Assembly (NCBI GenBank): GCA_023381255.1
Contig: JAMCTX010000011.1
Coordinates: forward strand, 1-64,000
DNA from: Nitrososphaerota archaeon
GTDB taxonomy: Archaea > Thermoproteota > Nitrososphaeria > Conexivisphaerales > UBA164
Reading direction: 5' to 3'
DNA: 64,000 nt
The position numbers and the translations under genes were made by a program. The notes beneath the pieces are model-generated. The model was given only the letters and a program-made list of their open reading frames with translations, was not told where the DNA came from and ran no database searches. The stretch's first letter is position 1; each line of letters begins with the position of its first letter. Positions 49,423 to 58,873 of the stretch are shown here, piece by piece.

Positions 49423-50412
49423 TTACTTCTCTAGCCCGGCCATTTTCCTTATCTTTTTGCCAACAGTTTCAATTTGAAGGCTTTCTATGTCTTGCATCAT
49501 CTTTTCAAGCCTTTTTCTGCTTTCTGCTGGATTGCCGGTCCATTCCTTTGCGAATGAGCCATCCTTTATTGCTTTTAAAAGTTCTTGCATTCTCTCCTTT
49601 GTATCATCATTAACTATGTATGGCCCTTTGGTGATGCCGCCGTACTTTGCTGTATCGCTCACTGCCTTAAGCATTCCCGTAAGTCCTGACGAATAAACCA
49701 GGTCCACAATGAGCTTCATTTCATGCAGAACCTCAAAGTACGCAAGCTCGGGCGTATAACCGTTCTCAACAAGCGTCTCAAATCCAGTATTGATCAGGTA
49801 CATCAGGCCGCCAACCAGCACGGCCTGTTCTCCAAACAGGTCCTCCTCCGTCTCCTCCGAAAACGTGGTTTCAAGAACCCCTACCTTCGTTGAGCCTATT
49901 GCCTTTGCATAGGAAAGCGCCAGCTGCCTTGTCTTGCCGGTGTAATCCTGCCCCACAGCTATAAGCGATGGCACTCCAAACCCCTGCTGGTAAGCCTCCC
50001 TAAGCTTTGGCCCCGGGGATTTAGGTGCCACCATAAAAACATCGACATCCTTTGGAGGATTGATGAGGCCAAACCTTATGCTATACCCATGAGCAAACAT
50101 TAGCGCTTTTCCAGCCTTTAGATTAGGCGCGATACTTTCACTGTATACCGTTCCGTGTTCAGTATCCGGAATGAGCACGCATATCACATCTGCCGCCTTT
50201 GAAGCTTCAGCTATGCCTGCAGGCTTGAAGCCATCCCTTTTTGCTGCTTCCCATGATTTTCCGCCTTCCCTTACCCCAACCGTTACCTTGACGCCGGAGT
50301 CCCTCAGGTTCAGGGCGTGCGCCCTCCCCTGGCTTCCGTAACCAATTACGGCAACCGACTTTGATTTTATTAAAGACGCATCAGTGTCCGAATCGTAATA
50401 TATCTTTACCAC
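49423..50412 (-). CDS. ilvC: Ketol-acid reductoisomerase
   Basis: A 329-residue IlvC: Rossmann motif VAVIGYGSQGRAHAL, NADPH-specific loop REGGKSWEAAK, and the helical knot domain with ETTFSEETEEDLFGEQAVL. It reduces and rearranges acetolactate in valine/isoleucine/leucine synthesis. The start codon lies 32 bases inside the ilvN gene, and this overlap appears genuine since the N-terminus MVKIYYDSD fits the family. Confidence 0.95.
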   Translation of the reverse strand: MVKIYYDSDTDASLIKSKSVAVIGYGSQGRAHALNLRDSGVKVTVGVREGGKSWEAAKRDGFKPAGIAEASKAADVICVLIPDTEHGTVYSESIAPNLKAGKALMFAHGYSIRFGLINPPKDVDVFMVAPKSPGPKLREAYQQGFGVPSLIAVGQDYTGKTRQLALSYAKAIGSTKVGVLETTFSEETEEDLFGEQAVLVGGLMYLINTGFETLVENGYTPELAYFEVLHEMKLIVDLVYSSGLTGMLKAVSDTAKYGGITKGPYIVNDDTKERMQELLKAIKDGSFAKEWTGNPAESRKRLEKMMQDIESLQIETVGKKIRKMAGLEK

Positions 50413-50875
50413 TTTCTTTCACCAATGCGGTTACTCCTGTCCTCGATATATCCTTTATCTTATATTTGCCAAGTTCCTTAAGAAGCATGTCGGAATTTTG
50501 AGGCTCGCCGCAGTACTCTATGTACACCCCCCCATTTACCGTAAGCTTTGCGCCGTAATTCTTGCAAACATTTTCCAGCCCTGCCTCGTTGCTTTCCATC
50601 CTTACTAGCGTGAGCTCCCTTAGCGTGCATGATTCCTGCGGAGCCTCAATCACTTCATAAACGTCTATGATTCTCTTTACAAGCCTGGCAAAGGCATCCG
50701 CCCCCTCTTCGTCAACATCAATTGATATTACAATCTTGGATTCACCGGGAATGTTGGCCTTGCCCACCGCTACGCTTTCTATATTAAAGTTTCTCCTCCT
50801 GAAAACCGAGGTTATCCTGAAAAGCACGCCCGGCCTGTCAGCTACACGAATAAAGAACATCCTTTTGTTGCTCAT
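50381..50875 (-). CDS. ilvN: Acetolactate synthase regulatory subunit
   Basis: A 164-residue ACT-domain protein: RMFFIRVADRPGVLFRITSV and a later tail typical of IlvN/IlvH. It binds valine and tunes the catalytic subunit. It overlaps ilvB by four bases and ilvC by 32, so the three are coupled. Confidence 0.92.
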   Translation of the reverse strand: MSNKRMFFIRVADRPGVLFRITSVFRRRNFNIESVAVGKANIPGESKIVISIDVDEEGADAFARLVKRIIDVYEVIEAPQESCTLRELTLVRMESNEAGLENVCKNYGAKLTVNGGVYIEYCGEPQNSDMLLKELGKYKIKDISRTGVTALVKESGKDILRFGH

Positions 50876-52554
50876 ACTATCATTTCCCTCAGGCTCTTCC
50901 CGGAAGGAACAAATGGCAGCACATTTTCCTCTGGCGGTATTGGAACGTCGATTACTGTGGTAACTTCATTGTTAAGGGCTTCCTTGAATGCCCTTTCAAA
51001 GTCTTCGGTGCCGTTTACCTTAACGCCTTCAGCTCCATATGCCTTGGCCAGATATGAGAAGTCTGGCGATTCACCAAGCCATGAAGCAACCATCCTGTTG
51101 TCATAAACCATCCTCTGCCACTGCGCTATCATTCCCAGCGTGGAATTGTTAAATATGATAACAATCACCGGTATCCCCTCCTTTACGCTTGTTGCAAGGC
51201 TGTTGGACGTCATCTGGAAGCTGCCATCGCCGGCAAGGTCTACAACGTTTGAACCAAACCGGGCTACCTTTGCGCCCAATGCGGCTGGAAACCCGAACCC
51301 CATTGTGCCTAGCCCGCCACTTGTTATGAAAGTCCTTGGCTTTAGTGCCTTGTAAAACAGCTCCGCCCATGCCTGTGTTTGCCCAACCTCCGTTGTTACA
51401 ATGTCATGGTCAGCTAACTGCTCCCTGACCTTCTTTATTATTACCGGAGAAACTGCCTGCCCCCCAAATACTTTGCCTTCAAACTGATCCTTGAGCTCCT
51501 TTAACCTCCTGTTCCACGGCGAATTTTCAGCATACGGCATCATGCTCTTTACAAACTGAAGCATCATTGCAAGTGATTCGTTTACATCCCCAGTAACTGC
51601 TAACTCGTTCTTGAGATTCTTTTTAGCCTCTGTGGGGTCAATGTCAAGGCCGATTATCATCTTTTCCCTCTCAAATTCTCCCGCGTCCATTGTTGTCCGG
51701 TCAGAGAACCTTGCCCCAATCCCTATTACCAGATCTGACTCCGTTATGAGCCTGTTGGCATGATAAGTTCCATGCATGCCTATTGGACCTACGCTCAGGA
51801 AGTGGTTTTCCGGCACTGCGCCCTTTCCCATCAAGGTGCTTGCGATTGGTGCCATTAGCGTTTCAGCAAGTTCAACCGCCATGGGGCCGGCATTGGCTTT
51901 GATTGCCCCGCCCCCGACCAGTATGATCGGCCTCTGAGCCTGAAGTATTAACTTTGCCGCCTCCCTTACCCTTGCCGGGTCCGGCTTGTAGGTTGTCTCA
52001 TATCCTTTAAGGTCTGTGCCTCTTGAAAAGTCCATTTCATCTGACCCCGTTTGAACGTCTTTTGGAATGTCAACAAGGACTGGCCCCTGTCTTCCTGTGG
52101 AAGATATGAAAAATGCCATCTTTATTGATTCTGGAATTTCTCTGGGGGTCAGTGGTTGCATTGCATATTTTACCACCGGCATGTAAACGCCAACTGTATC
52201 AATTTCCTGAAACGCATCCTTGCCGATAAATGGCTTTGCAACTTGGCCAGTTATGGCTACAACAGGTGAAGAGTCCATGTACGCCGTGGCAACGCCCGTA
52301 AGCAGATTGGTTGCCCCTGGCCCTGAAGTAGCCGAGCATACGCCAACCCTTCCTGAAGCCCTTGCGTAGCCGTCAGCCATGTGCGATGCAGATTGCTCGT
52401 GCCTGGCTAGTATGTGCCTTATTTTACCATCCTTAAGCGCGTCATACAAGGGCAAGGTAGCGCCTCCCGGTATTCCGAAAATGACATCTACCCCCTCATT
52501 TTCCAGGGCCCTTACTATTGCCCTGGCCCCTGACATATAATTATCAGTTTGCAT
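50872..52554 (-). CDS. ilvB: Acetolactate synthase catalytic subunit
   Basis: A 560-residue thiamine-diphosphate enzyme: GIPGGATLPLYDAL near the N-terminus, the middle FAD-like domain, and the GDGSFQMTSNSLATSVKEG TPP motif near the end. It makes acetolactate from pyruvate. I start at ATG 52554 (MQTDNYMSGARAI), which is close to 26 bases downstream of an AT-rich TATA region (52579-52590); the frame runs upstream to 52653 but those residues do not fit. It is the first gene of a long operon with ilvN, ilvC, leuA and leuB. Confidence 0.95.
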   Translation of the reverse strand: MQTDNYMSGARAIVRALENEGVDVIFGIPGGATLPLYDALKDGKIRHILARHEQSASHMADGYARASGRVGVCSATSGPGATNLLTGVATAYMDSSPVVAITGQVAKPFIGKDAFQEIDTVGVYMPVVKYAMQPLTPREIPESIKMAFFISSTGRQGPVLVDIPKDVQTGSDEMDFSRGTDLKGYETTYKPDPARVREAAKLILQAQRPIILVGGGAIKANAGPMAVELAETLMAPIASTLMGKGAVPENHFLSVGPIGMHGTYHANRLITESDLVIGIGARFSDRTTMDAGEFEREKMIIGLDIDPTEAKKNLKNELAVTGDVNESLAMMLQFVKSMMPYAENSPWNRRLKELKDQFEGKVFGGQAVSPVIIKKVREQLADHDIVTTEVGQTQAWAELFYKALKPRTFITSGGLGTMGFGFPAALGAKVARFGSNVVDLAGDGSFQMTSNSLATSVKEGIPVIVIIFNNSTLGMIAQWQRMVYDNRMVASWLGESPDFSYLAKAYGAEGVKVNGTEDFERAFKEALNNEVTTVIDVPIPPEENVLPFVPSGKSLREMIV

Positions 52555-52578
52555 ATTACAGCTGGTATGTAATGATGA

Positions 52579-52590
52579 TTTTATAAATTT
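52579..52590 (-). promoter_or_regulatory. TATA region of the ilvB operon
   Basis: AAATTTATAAAA on the minus strand lies about 26 to 30 bases before the ATG at 52554, so the operon mRNA is close to leaderless. Confidence 0.5.
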
Positions 52591-52592
52591 TA

Positions 52593-52605
52593 GGTATATA
52601 ATACC
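52593..52605. promoter_or_regulatory. Small dyad GGTATATAATACC upstream of ilvB
   Basis: GGTAT and ATACC are exact 5-base complements around a 3-base centre, next to the TATA region. The position suits an operator for an Lrp-type or other amino-acid regulator. The sequence between 52606 and 52788 is very AT-rich and holds no gene. Confidence 0.35.
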
Positions 52606-52788
52606 TTTATCAAATGAAAATTTTTGATCTAACTTTTGCAATAAAAAACGCAAAAATTGAATTTTTATACATATTTTTACGGCAAAACATAGATAAAATC
52701 TGGCATAATTGCGTTAAATCAGCATAAAATTTTAATACTTTAAATCTTTACGATAATTTGTAAATATTTTTGATTTATACGGCAATTT

Positions 52789-53508
52789 TTACATGTTTTT
52801 TATAAGATCCTCAAGCCATTTTTGCAACGTGCTGACCCTTAGGGGAACAACATAAGCAGAAGCGGTTAATCCAGCCCCCTCAGCTCTGCTTATCAGGCCA
52901 AGCAAAATTCTTCTGGTTGCAGACCCTGGATCGTCAGAAGCAGCGACACTCTCTGGCACCAAAAAGCCCTTTTCTGATAGCTTAATGATGGTCCCTTTGT
53001 CATCAAACGCAGGCACTGAAATCATAACTTCGCCGGAAAAACCCAGCCTGCCAAGCATCAGAATATCATCTTCCCTAGGATACATCTGTGTTACGAAAAA
53101 TCCGACCCCCGAAGCTATCCTTTCCCTTGTTTTGTTCTCACTGGAAATTGCTGTACCAACACGATCAGCGTACTTTACTGCATATGGCAACAGTTCAGAC
53201 ACCCTTGACGCGCGGGACGGCCCCTGAACCAGAAGCATCTCCCTTACCCCCAGAACTGACAGCCCCCTCATGTATGACCTGTTAGCTGGGATGTCCCTGT
53301 GGCCTACTGATATAGTTGAAATTAGCCTGCCTGTGTACGACCCCTTGATTCCCGATATAAATGCGCAGTTGTCAACCGTAACTCTGCCCAGAGGCATGTC
53401 CGTGAGGTTGAAACCGCTTACAAGATTTGAAAAATTGCTGATAAAATGATAAGAAGCGTCGATGGATTTTATATAATGTGGTGGAATTTCCGCAATTACG
53501 CTACGCAT
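52789..53508 (-). CDS. MTHFR-like TIM-barrel protein, 239 aa
   Basis: A short protein whose pattern follows methylenetetrahydrofolate reductase: LTDMPLGRVTVDN, GHRDIPANRSYMRGLSVLGV, MLLVQGPSRAS, a putative flavin- and folate-binding end, and FFVTQMYPREDDI. MTHFR makes methyl-folate for methionine. It is one base upstream of S-adenosylmethionine synthetase on the same strand, which fits. At 239 residues it is shorter than most MTHFRs (about 290), so a related barrel is possible. Confidence 0.6.
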   Translation of the reverse strand: MRSVIAEIPPHYIKSIDASYHFISNFSNLVSGFNLTDMPLGRVTVDNCAFISGIKGSYTGRLISTISVGHRDIPANRSYMRGLSVLGVREMLLVQGPSRASRVSELLPYAVKYADRVGTAISSENKTRERIASGVGFFVTQMYPREDDILMLGRLGFSGEVMISVPAFDDKGTIIKLSEKGFLVPESVAASDDPGSATRRILLGLISRAEGAGLTASAYVVPLRVSTLQKWLEDLIKNM

Positions 53509-53509
53509 T

Positions 53510-54694
53510 TCAGTACAGCTGCACCCTTCCTTCCAATATGTCCTTCCAGGTTTGCGGCGCCTTCTCGAGAACTTCGTTTACTATTGGCTGCGAATGTTCC
53601 TTAACAGCTTCTGTGCTCATGTCAGATACCGCCTCTATGTAAACCGACTGGGGGTCGGTGATCGGCTTCCCGATCTGGCTCAACATGTAAACTGAGGCGC
53701 TGCTGATTTTCTTGTTTTCCTCAACCACCTTTTTAGCTATCCTTTGAGAAAGGATTGTGTAAAGTTTGCCAGTATGGCTTATGGGGTTCTTGCCAGCCGT
53801 TGCTTCAAGCGTCATCGGCCTCAGCGGCGTTATCAGCCCGTTGGCCCTGTTTCCCCTTCCAACCTGACCGTCATCCCCGCTTTCGGCACTTGTCCCGGTT
53901 ACCGTCAGATAGTATATTCCCTTGTTTTGTTCATCTGCGTTGTTAAGCTTTATCTGCACGTCAAGTTTTGTGACATGCGAAGCTATTTCGCCGAGCTTGC
54001 CGGTAAGCCGATCCTTTATTTCAAGGTATTCCTTGCTGTCCTTTAAAAGTGACGATATCATTGCGGCTGCGACAGTAAGTGTTACTTTCTTTTCATTTCT
54101 GAATCCCATAACCTTGATGTCCTCCCCAACTGAGGGAAACTCTGACTTGCCCTTTTCCGAGTTGAGGTACTTTTCCGCTTCCAGCACCAGCCTCTCCGTA
54201 TCAGTAAAAGGGTAGAAACCTACTCCGAAGCTTGTGTCATTTGATAGCGGTATCTCCTTTTCTGAGTTAAAATTCCCTACCAGGTCAGCGCTTCCCTGCT
54301 TTATCCTGTAATCGACAATTACATGGGATTCTGGGTCAAGGTACCGGAATGTGCGCTTAAGTTCATCCTTTACAACCTTCAACGCCATCGTTCCTATCGG
54401 AACTACCTCGTCTCCCCCAAGCCTGCTGATTGCCCTTCCCACCAGCATTATATAAATAGGTTCTAGCACTTCGCCGCCCCCAAACCAGGCCCTTGACTGT
54501 CCTCCCACCAGTATAGCCTTGTCAACGTTATGATGGAGTATTTTTCCGGTCTTTTTTATGTAGTAATTGCTCAATGCTACGCTCAACTTTTCACTCAGGT
54601 TGTCGCATACCGTATCCGGATGCCCCTTTCCCTTTCTTTCTACAAATTCCACTGAGGGTTCATTTTTATCGTACCTTTTGGCATTGATAATCAT
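53510..54694 (-). CDS. mat: S-adenosylmethionine synthetase (archaeal type)
   Basis: A 394-residue archaeal MAT, a group quite different in sequence from bacterial MetK. It carries [32 protein letters not shown], and [20 protein letters not shown]. It forms SAM from ATP and methionine. It is between the CBS-HTH regulator gene and the MTHFR-like gene, all on the same strand within two bases of each other. Confidence 0.93.
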   Translation of the reverse strand: MIINAKRYDKNEPSVEFVERKGKGHPDTVCDNLSEKLSVALSNYYIKKTGKILHHNVDKAILVGGQSRAWFGGGEVLEPIYIMLVGRAISRLGGDEVVPIGTMALKVVKDELKRTFRYLDPESHVIVDYRIKQGSADLVGNFNSEKEIPLSNDTSFGVGFYPFTDTERLVLEAEKYLNSEKGKSEFPSVGEDIKVMGFRNEKKVTLTVAAAMISSLLKDSKEYLEIKDRLTGKLGEIASHVTKLDVQIKLNNADEQNKGIYYLTVTGTSAESGDDGQVGRGNRANGLITPLRPMTLEATAGKNPISHTGKLYTILSQRIAKKVVEENKKISSASVYMLSQIGKPITDPQSVYIEAVSDMSTEAVKEHSQPIVNEVLEKAPQTWKDILEGRVQLY

Positions 54695-54696
54695 AT

Positions 54697-55257
54697 TTAG
54701 GCTCTTAGTAGGTCAGAACGGGTTATTATACCTATCACTTTTCCCTTTTTCGTGACAAGCACGGCGCTGTAAAACGTCAATATCTTGGCCACAAGCTCTA
54801 TAGGAGCAACCTCGTCTACAAGGGGAAATGGCGGCTCCATTACGTCGGAAACCTTCATCTGTTCCAGCTTCCTGATGTCCTTCCCCCTGCCCATTGCCTC
54901 CACCATTGACCTTTCGCTGATGCTCCCTACAACCCTCTGCTGCCTGTCAAATACCGGCATCTGACTTATTGAACTTTCATGCATCACCCTGACGGCTTCC
55001 TTTACGCTTGCGTCGCCGTATATCCATATCAACCCGTTGTTCATTATGGCTGACGCATTCTGCGGGCTGGTTGGCTTCATGGATTCAAGCGCCTTAAATA
55101 TCTGCTGCACCTTGCTGTAACTTGGGTCAATGCTGCCGGATTCTATCTTGGCGATGTATGACTGGCTAAGGCCGGAAATTTTCGCAAGCTGGCGCTGTGT
55201 CAGCCTGAGAACCTTCCTCAGCTTTCTTATGTCATTTATGTCATAGTACATGTTCAT
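54697..55257 (-). CDS. XRE-HTH plus CBS-pair regulator
   Basis: A 186-residue protein: an N-terminal XRE-type HTH (LRLTQRQLAKISGLSQSYIA) followed by two CBS domains (about residues 75-125 and 130-185), which bind adenine nucleotides or SAM. It lies two bases upstream of SAM synthetase on the same strand, so it could sense SAM and control the methyl-cycle genes; that is inference. It overlaps the CoA-disulfide reductase gene by 17 bases. Confidence 0.85.
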   Translation of the reverse strand: MNMYYDINDIRKLRKVLRLTQRQLAKISGLSQSYIAKIESGSIDPSYSKVQQIFKALESMKPTSPQNASAIMNNGLIWIYGDASVKEAVRVMHESSISQMPVFDRQQRVVGSISERSMVEAMGRGKDIRKLEQMKVSDVMEPPFPLVDEVAPIELVAKILTFYSAVLVTKKGKVIGIITRSDLLRA

Positions 55258-56572
55258 TGAAAATCCTCGAAGCCACTATGACGGAATCCCACACAGGCGC
55301 AAAGGGCGGCGCGTATGGTATGCCAGAGAAAAACAGTTTTTCAGCATCTATTCCATACGACACTGCTAAGCTCAGCGCACTCAGCCGCCCGAAGATTTCG
55401 CCCCCAACAAGCTGGGCGCCCAGTGGCACCTTCCTCTTTTTATCAAATATCACCTTCATTTCAATTGATTCACTTGGCGGAAAGTAAGACGCCCTTGCGC
55501 CGTGCTTTATCTTTACCGCATAATAGTCTATTCCATTGGCCTTAGCCTCTTCCTCGTTTATTCCAACGCTGCCAATTCCCATATCATAGAATTTTGTTAT
55601 CGCAGCTCCAGCACTTCCCGGAAATACCATGGACATTCCAGACAGGTTGGACCCGACGACATATCCTTCCTTGTTAGCTTCAGGCGCAAGTGGAACATAC
55701 CTCTTTTTTCCCAGTACGGCGTCCTTAACCTCCACGCTGTCCCCAGCGGCAAACACCATTTCATTGCTGGTCATTAAATGTTCGTCAACCCAGATTGCGC
55801 CAGTTTCCCCAATTCTAAGCCCCATTGACCTTGCAAGTTCCACGTTTGGCCTGACACCAAGTGCAAGCACCACCGCATCAAACCTTTCTGCCGTTCTGCC
55901 GTCTGAAATTAAAACAGAGCCGGATGTATTTTCGATTGATTTGACCTCGAACCCCTCCCTGACTTTTACGCCCTTTGCCTTCATATAGCCAGATATCGTC
56001 GATGAAATTTCCTGGTCAAGGTTTGGCATTATCCTTTTCATTTCCAGCACCGTAACATCCTTTCCCTGCCTGCTGAGCGCTTCCGCCATCTCAACGCCTA
56101 TATAGCCACCGCCCACAACCGCCACGCTGCCTGCCCTTGAAAGGTTTGCCTTTATCCTGTTCCCGTCTTCAAGGTGCCTCACCGTGTACACGTTATCGCC
56201 ATCAAGCCACTTCTTCACCGGTACAAACGGCACGGCTCCGGTTGTCATCACCAGGTAATCGTACTTTGCACTTCCCTCCCCAGCTTCTGAAACAAATGAA
56301 ACTTCTGAGGCGCCTGCATCCACTGATGTTACGCGAGTCCTAGTGTGTACGTCGATGTTCCTTTCTTTTATAAAGAATTCTGGGGTGTAAGTAACCAGTT
56401 GATTTATGTCCTTAACGGTGTCTTCAACATAGTATGGAACTCCGCACGGGGCATACGAAACGTACGATGACTCTTCAAAGACCTTAATTGATGAATCCGG
56501 GAGAAGCTTCCTTATTCTTGAAGCAGCGCTCATCCCTGCGGCCCCGCCCCCTATAATAACTATATTTTTCAT
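55241..56572 (-). CDS. CoA-disulfide reductase/NADH oxidase-like flavoprotein
   Basis: A 443-residue flavoprotein: FAD-binding GGGAAGMSAASRI at the N-terminus, the active-site Cys43 in SYAPCGVPYY, an NAD(P)-binding GGGYIGVEMAEAL in the middle, and the dimerisation domain at the C-terminus. The single cysteine is typical of CoA-disulfide reductases, NADH oxidases and NADH peroxidases. Thiol redox balance or oxygen/peroxide removal is the likely role. The start ATG at 56572 follows from the FAD motif. Confidence 0.88.
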   Translation of the reverse strand: MKNIVIIGGGAAGMSAASRIRKLLPDSSIKVFEESSYVSYAPCGVPYYVEDTVKDINQLVTYTPEFFIKERNIDVHTRTRVTSVDAGASEVSFVSEAGEGSAKYDYLVMTTGAVPFVPVKKWLDGDNVYTVRHLEDGNRIKANLSRAGSVAVVGGGYIGVEMAEALSRQGKDVTVLEMKRIMPNLDQEISSTISGYMKAKGVKVREGFEVKSIENTSGSVLISDGRTAERFDAVVLALGVRPNVELARSMGLRIGETGAIWVDEHLMTSNEMVFAAGDSVEVKDAVLGKKRYVPLAPEANKEGYVVGSNLSGMSMVFPGSAGAAITKFYDMGIGSVGINEEEAKANGIDYYAVKIKHGARASYFPPSESIEMKVIFDKKRKVPLGAQLVGGEIFGRLSALSLAVSYGIDAEKLFFSGIPYAPPFAPVWDSVIVASRIFNEHVL

Positions 56573-56655
56573 GTCAAATCCTTCCGCGATCCTGCCTTTA
56601 AGTTTATGTGATTTTTGCATAATAATTTATTAACGGTTGTATCAACTGACACCCA

Positions 56656-57549
56656 ATGCAAGACGAATGGAAAACCGTGGCTAAGAATTCAAGGGACATA
56701 CAGTACGAAATGCCTGGATCCATGCTTAAAATAAAAAGCGTGGGCATAAACGGGTTCAGATTTCCTATATCAAATTTCTCAAACGGCAATATAAAGTACA
56801 CTGGAGCCAGGGCTAGGGCGACAGTTGACATTCCTCAAAAAATGAGGGGAGCCAATATGTCAAGGACCACCATAGGGTTAACTGAATCTTTATCCGAGGT
56901 AAAAAGGATAGAAGACCTTGCCGGCGCCATGGCCGAGAAGATACTGCAGGCGCACGAATATTCGCTGAGCAGCAAAGTGACCATCAGGGGTGAGGGATTT
57001 ATGTACACAGAATCGCCGGTGTCATACCTTGATTCTATAGAGCGCTTTATCATTTCAGAACGCTCTAGAAGAACACGAGATGGAAACGAAAACAACATGC
57101 TCGGCATCACAGTCACCGGAATTTCTACCTGTCCATGCGGGGCGGAGTTGATGAGAACAAAGCTTGAGTCGCACGAGGAGAAAATAACGCCAACTCACAT
57201 GCAGAGAGCCAGGCTTAGCGTATTTATTGACTTTCATGGGAAGGTGTTGGCTGGCGTGGATGACCTGCTTGACTCTGCTTATAGGTCAATGAGCGGATCG
57301 GTCTACAGCACTCTCAAAAGGGCCGACGAGGCCTTTGTAATATATAATTCACTAAAAAATACGAAGTTTGTAGAAGATATTTATCGCTCTGCCATAAATG
57401 CCATCTATATGAAACTGGCTAGAGTCGGTGGGGTGAGAGCAGTCTATGCGCGGGCAGAGAGCTTTGAAAGCATCCATGGATACAATGCCATTGCGTCAGG
57501 CTGGCTTGATTGGAAAACCGTCGAGGATTCAATTAACCCTAAAAGATGA
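56656..57549 (+). CDS. mptA: GTP cyclohydrolase MptA (archaeal/FolE2 type)
   Basis: A 297-residue enzyme: IKSVGINGFRFPI, MSRTTIGLTESL, ITVTGISTCPCGAEL and ITPTHMQRARLSVFIDF, with the Cys and His metal ligands. It opens GTP to 7,8-dihydroneopterin 2',3'-cyclic phosphate, the first step of archaeal pterin (tetrahydromethanopterin-like) synthesis. It supports an MTHFR-like or F420/pterin C1 route in this genome. It is divergent from the flavoprotein gene. Confidence 0.92.
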   Translation: MQDEWKTVAKNSRDIQYEMPGSMLKIKSVGINGFRFPISNFSNGNIKYTGARARATVDIPQKMRGANMSRTTIGLTESLSEVKRIEDLAGAMAEKILQAHEYSLSSKVTIRGEGFMYTESPVSYLDSIERFIISERSRRTRDGNENNMLGITVTGISTCPCGAELMRTKLESHEEKITPTHMQRARLSVFIDFHGKVLAGVDDLLDSAYRSMSGSVYSTLKRADEAFVIYNSLKNTKFVEDIYRSAINAIYMKLARVGGVRAVYARAESFESIHGYNAIASGWLDWKTVEDSINPKR

Positions 57550-57615
57550 CGCCATAGACACTTTATAATTTTGAGATATACTGTTTATATATCTCTTTTT
57601 GATACATATATTAAA

Positions 57616-58872
57616 ATGGAGTTGTTTTCCAAAAACTGGCCCGTTCAGATACCCCTGAAGGCAGGTTATGTAAGCCTAGTTGAAGGAAATGCCGGAATTG
57701 GCAAAACCAGCTTTTCTCTGGCATGCTGCATTGAAAGCAAGAAAGACTGCACATATATATCATATGCCGAGCCCGAAACGTCAATCCTGTCAAAGGCAAG
57801 CCTCATATCGCCCAGTTCTAAAATAAAAATAGTTAGAATGATGACTGGGGATCCTTCAAGAGCCTTTTCCACAATCCTTAACGCCCTTGAGAATTCAGAG
57901 CTTGTAGTTCTTGATTCCCTGGATGCCATGTTCTATGGAATAAGGGATGAAAAGGATGTCAGGTCTTTTCTTCAACTTATATATAATTCGGTTAAGGGAA
58001 AATCAGGTTCCCTCCTAATAATTAGCGAAGGGACAAGCAGCGCTTCGGCACAGATAAGGTTTGTGAGCGACGCAATTATTCAGATGTCCGATGAAAAAAT
58101 AATGGACGGTAAAGCAAGGTGCATAACCGTGCTTAAGGACAGGGACAGCCCTGTTCCGCCCGACCCATTTTATTTTACACTTTCTAATGGATTCATGATA
58201 AATGAGCCGCTGCCGCAGTATTTTTCATCGAGCATTAAGAACGTTAACGCGATAGCAAGGCCCCAGGAGGCCGGCATTGATATGCAGCTAACCAAGTGGA
58301 ACAGGATACTTACGGTGTTTGGGGAGGGAGTTGGTCATGTTGTTGGTTCGTTATTCAGGGAGTGGGTTGCCGCCGATTACCTGCTTGCCGGGAAAAGGAT
58401 CAACTATATTATTTCAAAAATTGAATATGGAGACGAAATTGCCTCCAACATTTATGAACTGGTTGGTTCAAAGACCGAAAATTTAAAGGTGATAACCGCA
58501 GATGCCAACAGCGTGGATTTTGACCCGCTAAGGTACAGTGCGGCCATGACCTCAGGGCACGCTGGCGATAACGTGGTGAATATGGTTGATGTCCTAGCTG
58601 ATGAGGAATTCGCGGTCGTAAATCCCCAGGGATATGAAAAATTTGTAAGCCACATAACGCCAAGGAGCTCCTCCTCTAAAAATCTGACCCTGCTTTACGG
58701 CAGCGGCGACCTGAATGCCGCCAAGGTGCAACAGAAGTACGCGGATGTGGAAAGGCGCCTCATTTACAAATCAGGCCATCTATTCTGGAAAACCATGAAG
58801 CCACCCGGACCGCTCTATCACGTCGATGTCAATGCTGAAAAGAGGACGATGACATTCACACGGATGATGTAA
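57616..58872 (+). CDS. RecA-like/KaiC- or GvpD-like ATPase, 418 aa
   Basis: A P-loop ATPase: Walker A GNAGIGKT (about residues 24-31), Walker B LVVLDSLDAM (about 98-107), and a KaiC-like core. A C-terminal half of unknown fold follows. Such ATPases (KaiC, RadA relatives, GvpD) act in signalling. A small helical NitrOD5-like gene directly follows with a one-base gap, a common archaeal arrangement. I start at ATG 57616; a TATA box (57584-57592) is 28 bases upstream. The frame begins at 57571 but those residues are not supported. Confidence 0.8.
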   Translation: MELFSKNWPVQIPLKAGYVSLVEGNAGIGKTSFSLACCIESKKDCTYISYAEPETSILSKASLISPSSKIKIVRMMTGDPSRAFSTILNALENSELVVLDSLDAMFYGIRDEKDVRSFLQLIYNSVKGKSGSLLIISEGTSSASAQIRFVSDAIIQMSDEKIMDGKARCITVLKDRDSPVPPDPFYFTLSNGFMINEPLPQYFSSSIKNVNAIARPQEAGIDMQLTKWNRILTVFGEGVGHVVGSLFREWVAADYLLAGKRINYIISKIEYGDEIASNIYELVGSKTENLKVITADANSVDFDPLRYSAAMTSGHAGDNVVNMVDVLADEEFAVVNPQGYEKFVSHITPRSSSSKNLTLLYGSGDLNAAKVQQKYADVERRLIYKSGHLFWKTMKPPGPLYHVDVNAEKRTMTFTRMM

Positions 58873-58873
58873 A

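Noticed and set aside
57402..57420. CATCTATATG inside mptA
   Set aside because: It lies inside the coding sequence and has no start codon three bases downstream; not taken as a copy of the element motif.
57584..57600. TTTATATATCTC before the KaiC-like gene as a copy of the element motif
   Set aside because: It lies 28 bases before the start, the host TATA position, and lacks CTATAT at the start codon.
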